This document shows, piece by piece, positions 4,544 to 6,384 of a stretch of DNA of 6,384 bases. The DNA is from Flavobacteriaceae bacterium (GTDB lineage Bacteria > Bacteroidota > Bacteroidia > Flavobacteriales > Flavobacteriaceae). The stretch lies in the NCBI GenBank assembly GCA_020347545.1, contig CP070731.1, forward strand, positions 352,800 through 359,183, given 5' to 3'. The notes below the pieces were generated by a model, which saw nothing but the letters and a program-made list of their open reading frames with translations, did not search any database and was not told the origin of the DNA. The translations under genes were made by a program, and so were the position numbers. Each line of letters starts with the position of its first letter. Position 1 is the first letter of the stretch.

Positions 4544-5874
4544 AAAAGATATTTACCCTATTTTTTCTAATGTGTTTGACACACGCCTCAAAAGCACAGG
4601 AAGGTTATTCTTTCAACCTCGACGAGGCGATTCAATACGCCTTGAAAAACAATTATACGGTTCGAAATGCCTCACTGGACATTGATGCTGCGGAAAAGCA
4701 AAAATGGGAAGCAACTTCATTTGGTCTTCCCCAGGTAGATGCAGGAATTGACTATCAAAACTGGATCAAACAACAGGTTTCCTTTATTCCATCAGAAATA
4801 ATTGGGGGAGACCCGGGTGAATTCACTCCGGTCGTATTTGGTACAAAACAAAATATGAATGCTACCGTTACCTTGAATCAACTGATCTTTGACGGTTCCT
4901 ATTTGGTCGGGTTGCAATCTGCCAAAACCTTTCTGATGATCTCTAATCTGGCTAAAGAAAAAACGGATCAAACGATTAGAGAAGCTGTCATTAATGCCTA
5001 TGGTAATGTTCTGGTGGCTCAGGAGACCCTCGCCATCCTTTATAAGAATAAAGAAGTATTGGAAAAAAACCTGAATGAAACACGAATCTTATTGGAAAAC
5101 GGTTTTACAGAGGAACAGGATTTTGAACAACAGCAAATTACCCTTTTAAATATTGAAAATGAGATCAACAGATCGTCGAGGCTCGAAACCATATCCAAAC
5201 AGGCTTTGAATATTACCTTGGGAATTCCTCTTGAAACACAAGTCGAACTCACTGAAAATTTGGAGAATCTGGCTTTAAAGAGTACTGACCTGCAAATGCT
5301 TTATGAAGATTTTGACCTGGAAAACCATGTAGACTACAGAATTGCGGATAATCAGGTGCTTTCTGATGAGCTCCTTGTGAAGTATGAAAAGAGTAAAAGT
5401 ATTCCCTCAATCAATGCCTTTGTCAATTACAGTACGTTTCAATATGGAGATGAAATAGCCTTTGAAGATTTCGATGAAAACTGGTTTGATTCTTCATTAT
5501 TCGGAATTAGCATGAAAATTCCTGTTTTCAGTAGCTTACAGAGAAGTTCAAGGACGCAGCAGGCAAAAATAAATCTGATGCAGTCTGAAATTGAAAAGTA
5601 TGAGATTTCCGAAAATTTAAAACTTCAGGTAAATACTGCCAAAAACAAATACCAATTCTCTCTGGATCAGTTCCAGACATCAAAAAAGAATCTTGCCCTT
5701 GCCGAGCGGATCGCGGAAAAAGAACAGGTAAAATTCTTTGAAGGCCTCAGCTCCAGTATAGACTTAACCAATACTCAAAATCAATTATTTGGATCACAGC
5801 AAGATTACATACAATCGATCCTTGAAATTATTCAATCAAAAGTAGAATTAGAAAATGCACTTAACTTATTTTAA
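4540..5874 (+). CDS. TolC-family outer-membrane efflux channel
   Basis: The outer-membrane exit duct of a tripartite efflux pump. The 444 residues are of normal length. Residues 1-20 form a signal peptide (SKA before Gln20). Two outer-membrane efflux protein repeats follow: one from FNLDEAIQYALKNNYTVRNA (25-44) through the strand region GLPQVDAGIDYQ (62-73) and TVTLNQLIFDGSYLVGLQSAK (109-129), the other from about 265 through PSINAFVNYSTF (289-300), ISMKIPVFSSLQRSSRTQQAK (323-343) and the C-terminal helices. Long polar helices at about 136-225 and 343-440 form the periplasmic coiled-coil barrel, and GLSSSIDLTNTQNQL (402-416) with SKVELENAL (433-441) is typical of the family end. It overlaps tetR by ATGA, implying translational coupling, and the adaptor begins one base after its stop. 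The substrate cannot be told from sequence. Confidence 0.94.
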   Translation: MKKIFTLFFLMCLTHASKAQEGYSFNLDEAIQYALKNNYTVRNASLDIDAAEKQKWEATSFGLPQVDAGIDYQNWIKQQVSFIPSEIIGGDPGEFTPVVFGTKQNMNATVTLNQLIFDGSYLVGLQSAKTFLMISNLAKEKTDQTIREAVINAYGNVLVAQETLAILYKNKEVLEKNLNETRILLENGFTEEQDFEQQQITLLNIENEINRSSRLETISKQALNITLGIPLETQVELTENLENLALKSTDLQMLYEDFDLENHVDYRIADNQVLSDELLVKYEKSKSIPSINAFVNYSTFQYGDEIAFEDFDENWFDSSLFGISMKIPVFSSLQRSSRTQQAKINLMQSEIEKYEISENLKLQVNTAKNKYQFSLDQFQTSKKNLALAERIAEKEQVKFFEGLSSSIDLTNTQNQLFGSQQDYIQSILEIIQSKVELENALNLF

Positions 5875-5875
5875 T

Positions 5876-6384
5876 ATGAAAAAGATATTCCCCGTTTTAA
5901 TCGTTATTCTTTTTATGGCTTCATGCAGTGGTGGAGACGATAAAAGTGTTGAAGATATAATCGCGACGAGAGATCTTGAATCCCTCAGAGCAAAAAAGTC
6001 TCAACTGGTATCAGAACAAAACTCTATTAAACAAGACATTAAAAAGCTCGATATTATAATCGCTGAGCTGGATGAGAGTAAAAAAATCCCTCTTGTCACC
6101 TCATTTAAACTTGAAACAACAAACTTCACCCATTTTCTTGAACTTCAGGGAAATGTTACCACTAAAAATTTACTGATCATTTACCCCGAATATTCAGGTG
6201 TCCTTTCAAATGTATATGTAAAAGAAGGTCAAAGGGTGAACAAAGGAGAAATTCTTGCGAAAATTGATGATGGAGGATTAAGTCAGCAACTTGCCCAACT
6301 GAAAATTCAGGCTGATCTGGCAAAAACGACCTATGAAAGACAACAGCGACTATGGGATCAAAAAATAGGGAGCGAAATGCAATA
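5876..6384 (+). CDS. lipoprotein periplasmic adaptor of an efflux pump (HlyD/RND type), N-terminal part
   Basis: An open frame from ATG 5876, cut by the window edge after 169 residues; family members are usually about 350-400 long. Residues 1-17 form a lipoprotein signal with lipobox MASC (Cys17), anchoring the adaptor in a membrane on the periplasmic side. Residues about 25-70 are a heptad-like charged helix (ESLRAKKSQLVSEQNSIKQDIKKL). The barrel-sandwich (lipoyl-like) half follows at about 97-131, with the hallmark GVLSNVYVKEGQRVNKGEILAKID (108-131). After it comes the start of the alpha-hairpin (LAQLKIQADLAKTTYERQQRLWDQKIGS). This joins the TolC duct to an inner-membrane pump, most likely an RND transporter encoded just beyond the window. 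The gene follows tolC by a single base, so it is in the same operon. The frame is open to the end, with no sign of breakage. Confidence 0.92.
   Translation, partial: MKKIFPVLIVILFMASCSGGDDKSVEDIIATRDLESLRAKKSQLVSEQNSIKQDIKKLDIIIAELDESKKIPLVTSFKLETTNFTHFLELQGNVTTKNLLIIYPEYSGVLSNVYVKEGQRVNKGEILAKIDDGGLSQQLAQLKIQADLAKTTYERQQRLWDQKIGSEMQ

Noticed and set aside
5040..5252. Minus-strand 70-residue open frame inside tolC
   Set aside because: Antisense shadow of the TolC coiled-coil region.

Overview
The window looks like an ordinary chromosomal stretch from a member of the Bacteroidota, most likely a Flavobacteriaceae. The evidence is the low GC and A-rich intergenic DNA, the scarcity of Shine-Dalgarno sites, promoters of the TTG / TAnnTTTG type used by that phylum, and protein types typical of it (a short PID-type C-terminal sorting protein, a DDxxD polyprenyl synthetase, and a TetR-TolC-adaptor efflux operon). 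No phage, transposon or CRISPR signature was seen, and I found no clear new multi-gene system.

Positions 1-1309 carry cofactor genes. The 5' part of pdxA (vitamin B6 synthesis, minus strand, cut by the window edge) diverges from ribE (riboflavin synthase, plus strand) across 77 bases that hold candidate promoters for both. Directly abutting the ribE stop codon is a convergent 60-residue protein made of a signal peptide, seven prolines and a PID-type sorting tail.

Positions 1310-1818 are mostly non-coding. They hold two tandem minus-strand promoter candidates, a strong terminator hairpin, and a minus-strand CAT-anticodon tRNA that is probably tRNA-Ile2.

Positions 1819-3747 hold a plus-strand outer-membrane beta-barrel protein. 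It overlaps tail to tail with a minus-strand pair: a short-chain polyprenyl diphosphate synthase that appears to start with TTG, and a small helical protein of unknown function 5 bases downstream.

Positions 3748-6384 hold a control region and an efflux operon. A textbook Bacteroidota promoter is overlapped by a 10+10 base palindrome, followed almost immediately by a TetR-type repressor gene. That gene overlaps a TolC-type outer-membrane channel by ATGA, and one base after the channel comes the lipoprotein adaptor (cut by the window edge). The inner-membrane pump is expected just outside the window. The layout suggests a self-regulated, repressor-first tripartite efflux operon.
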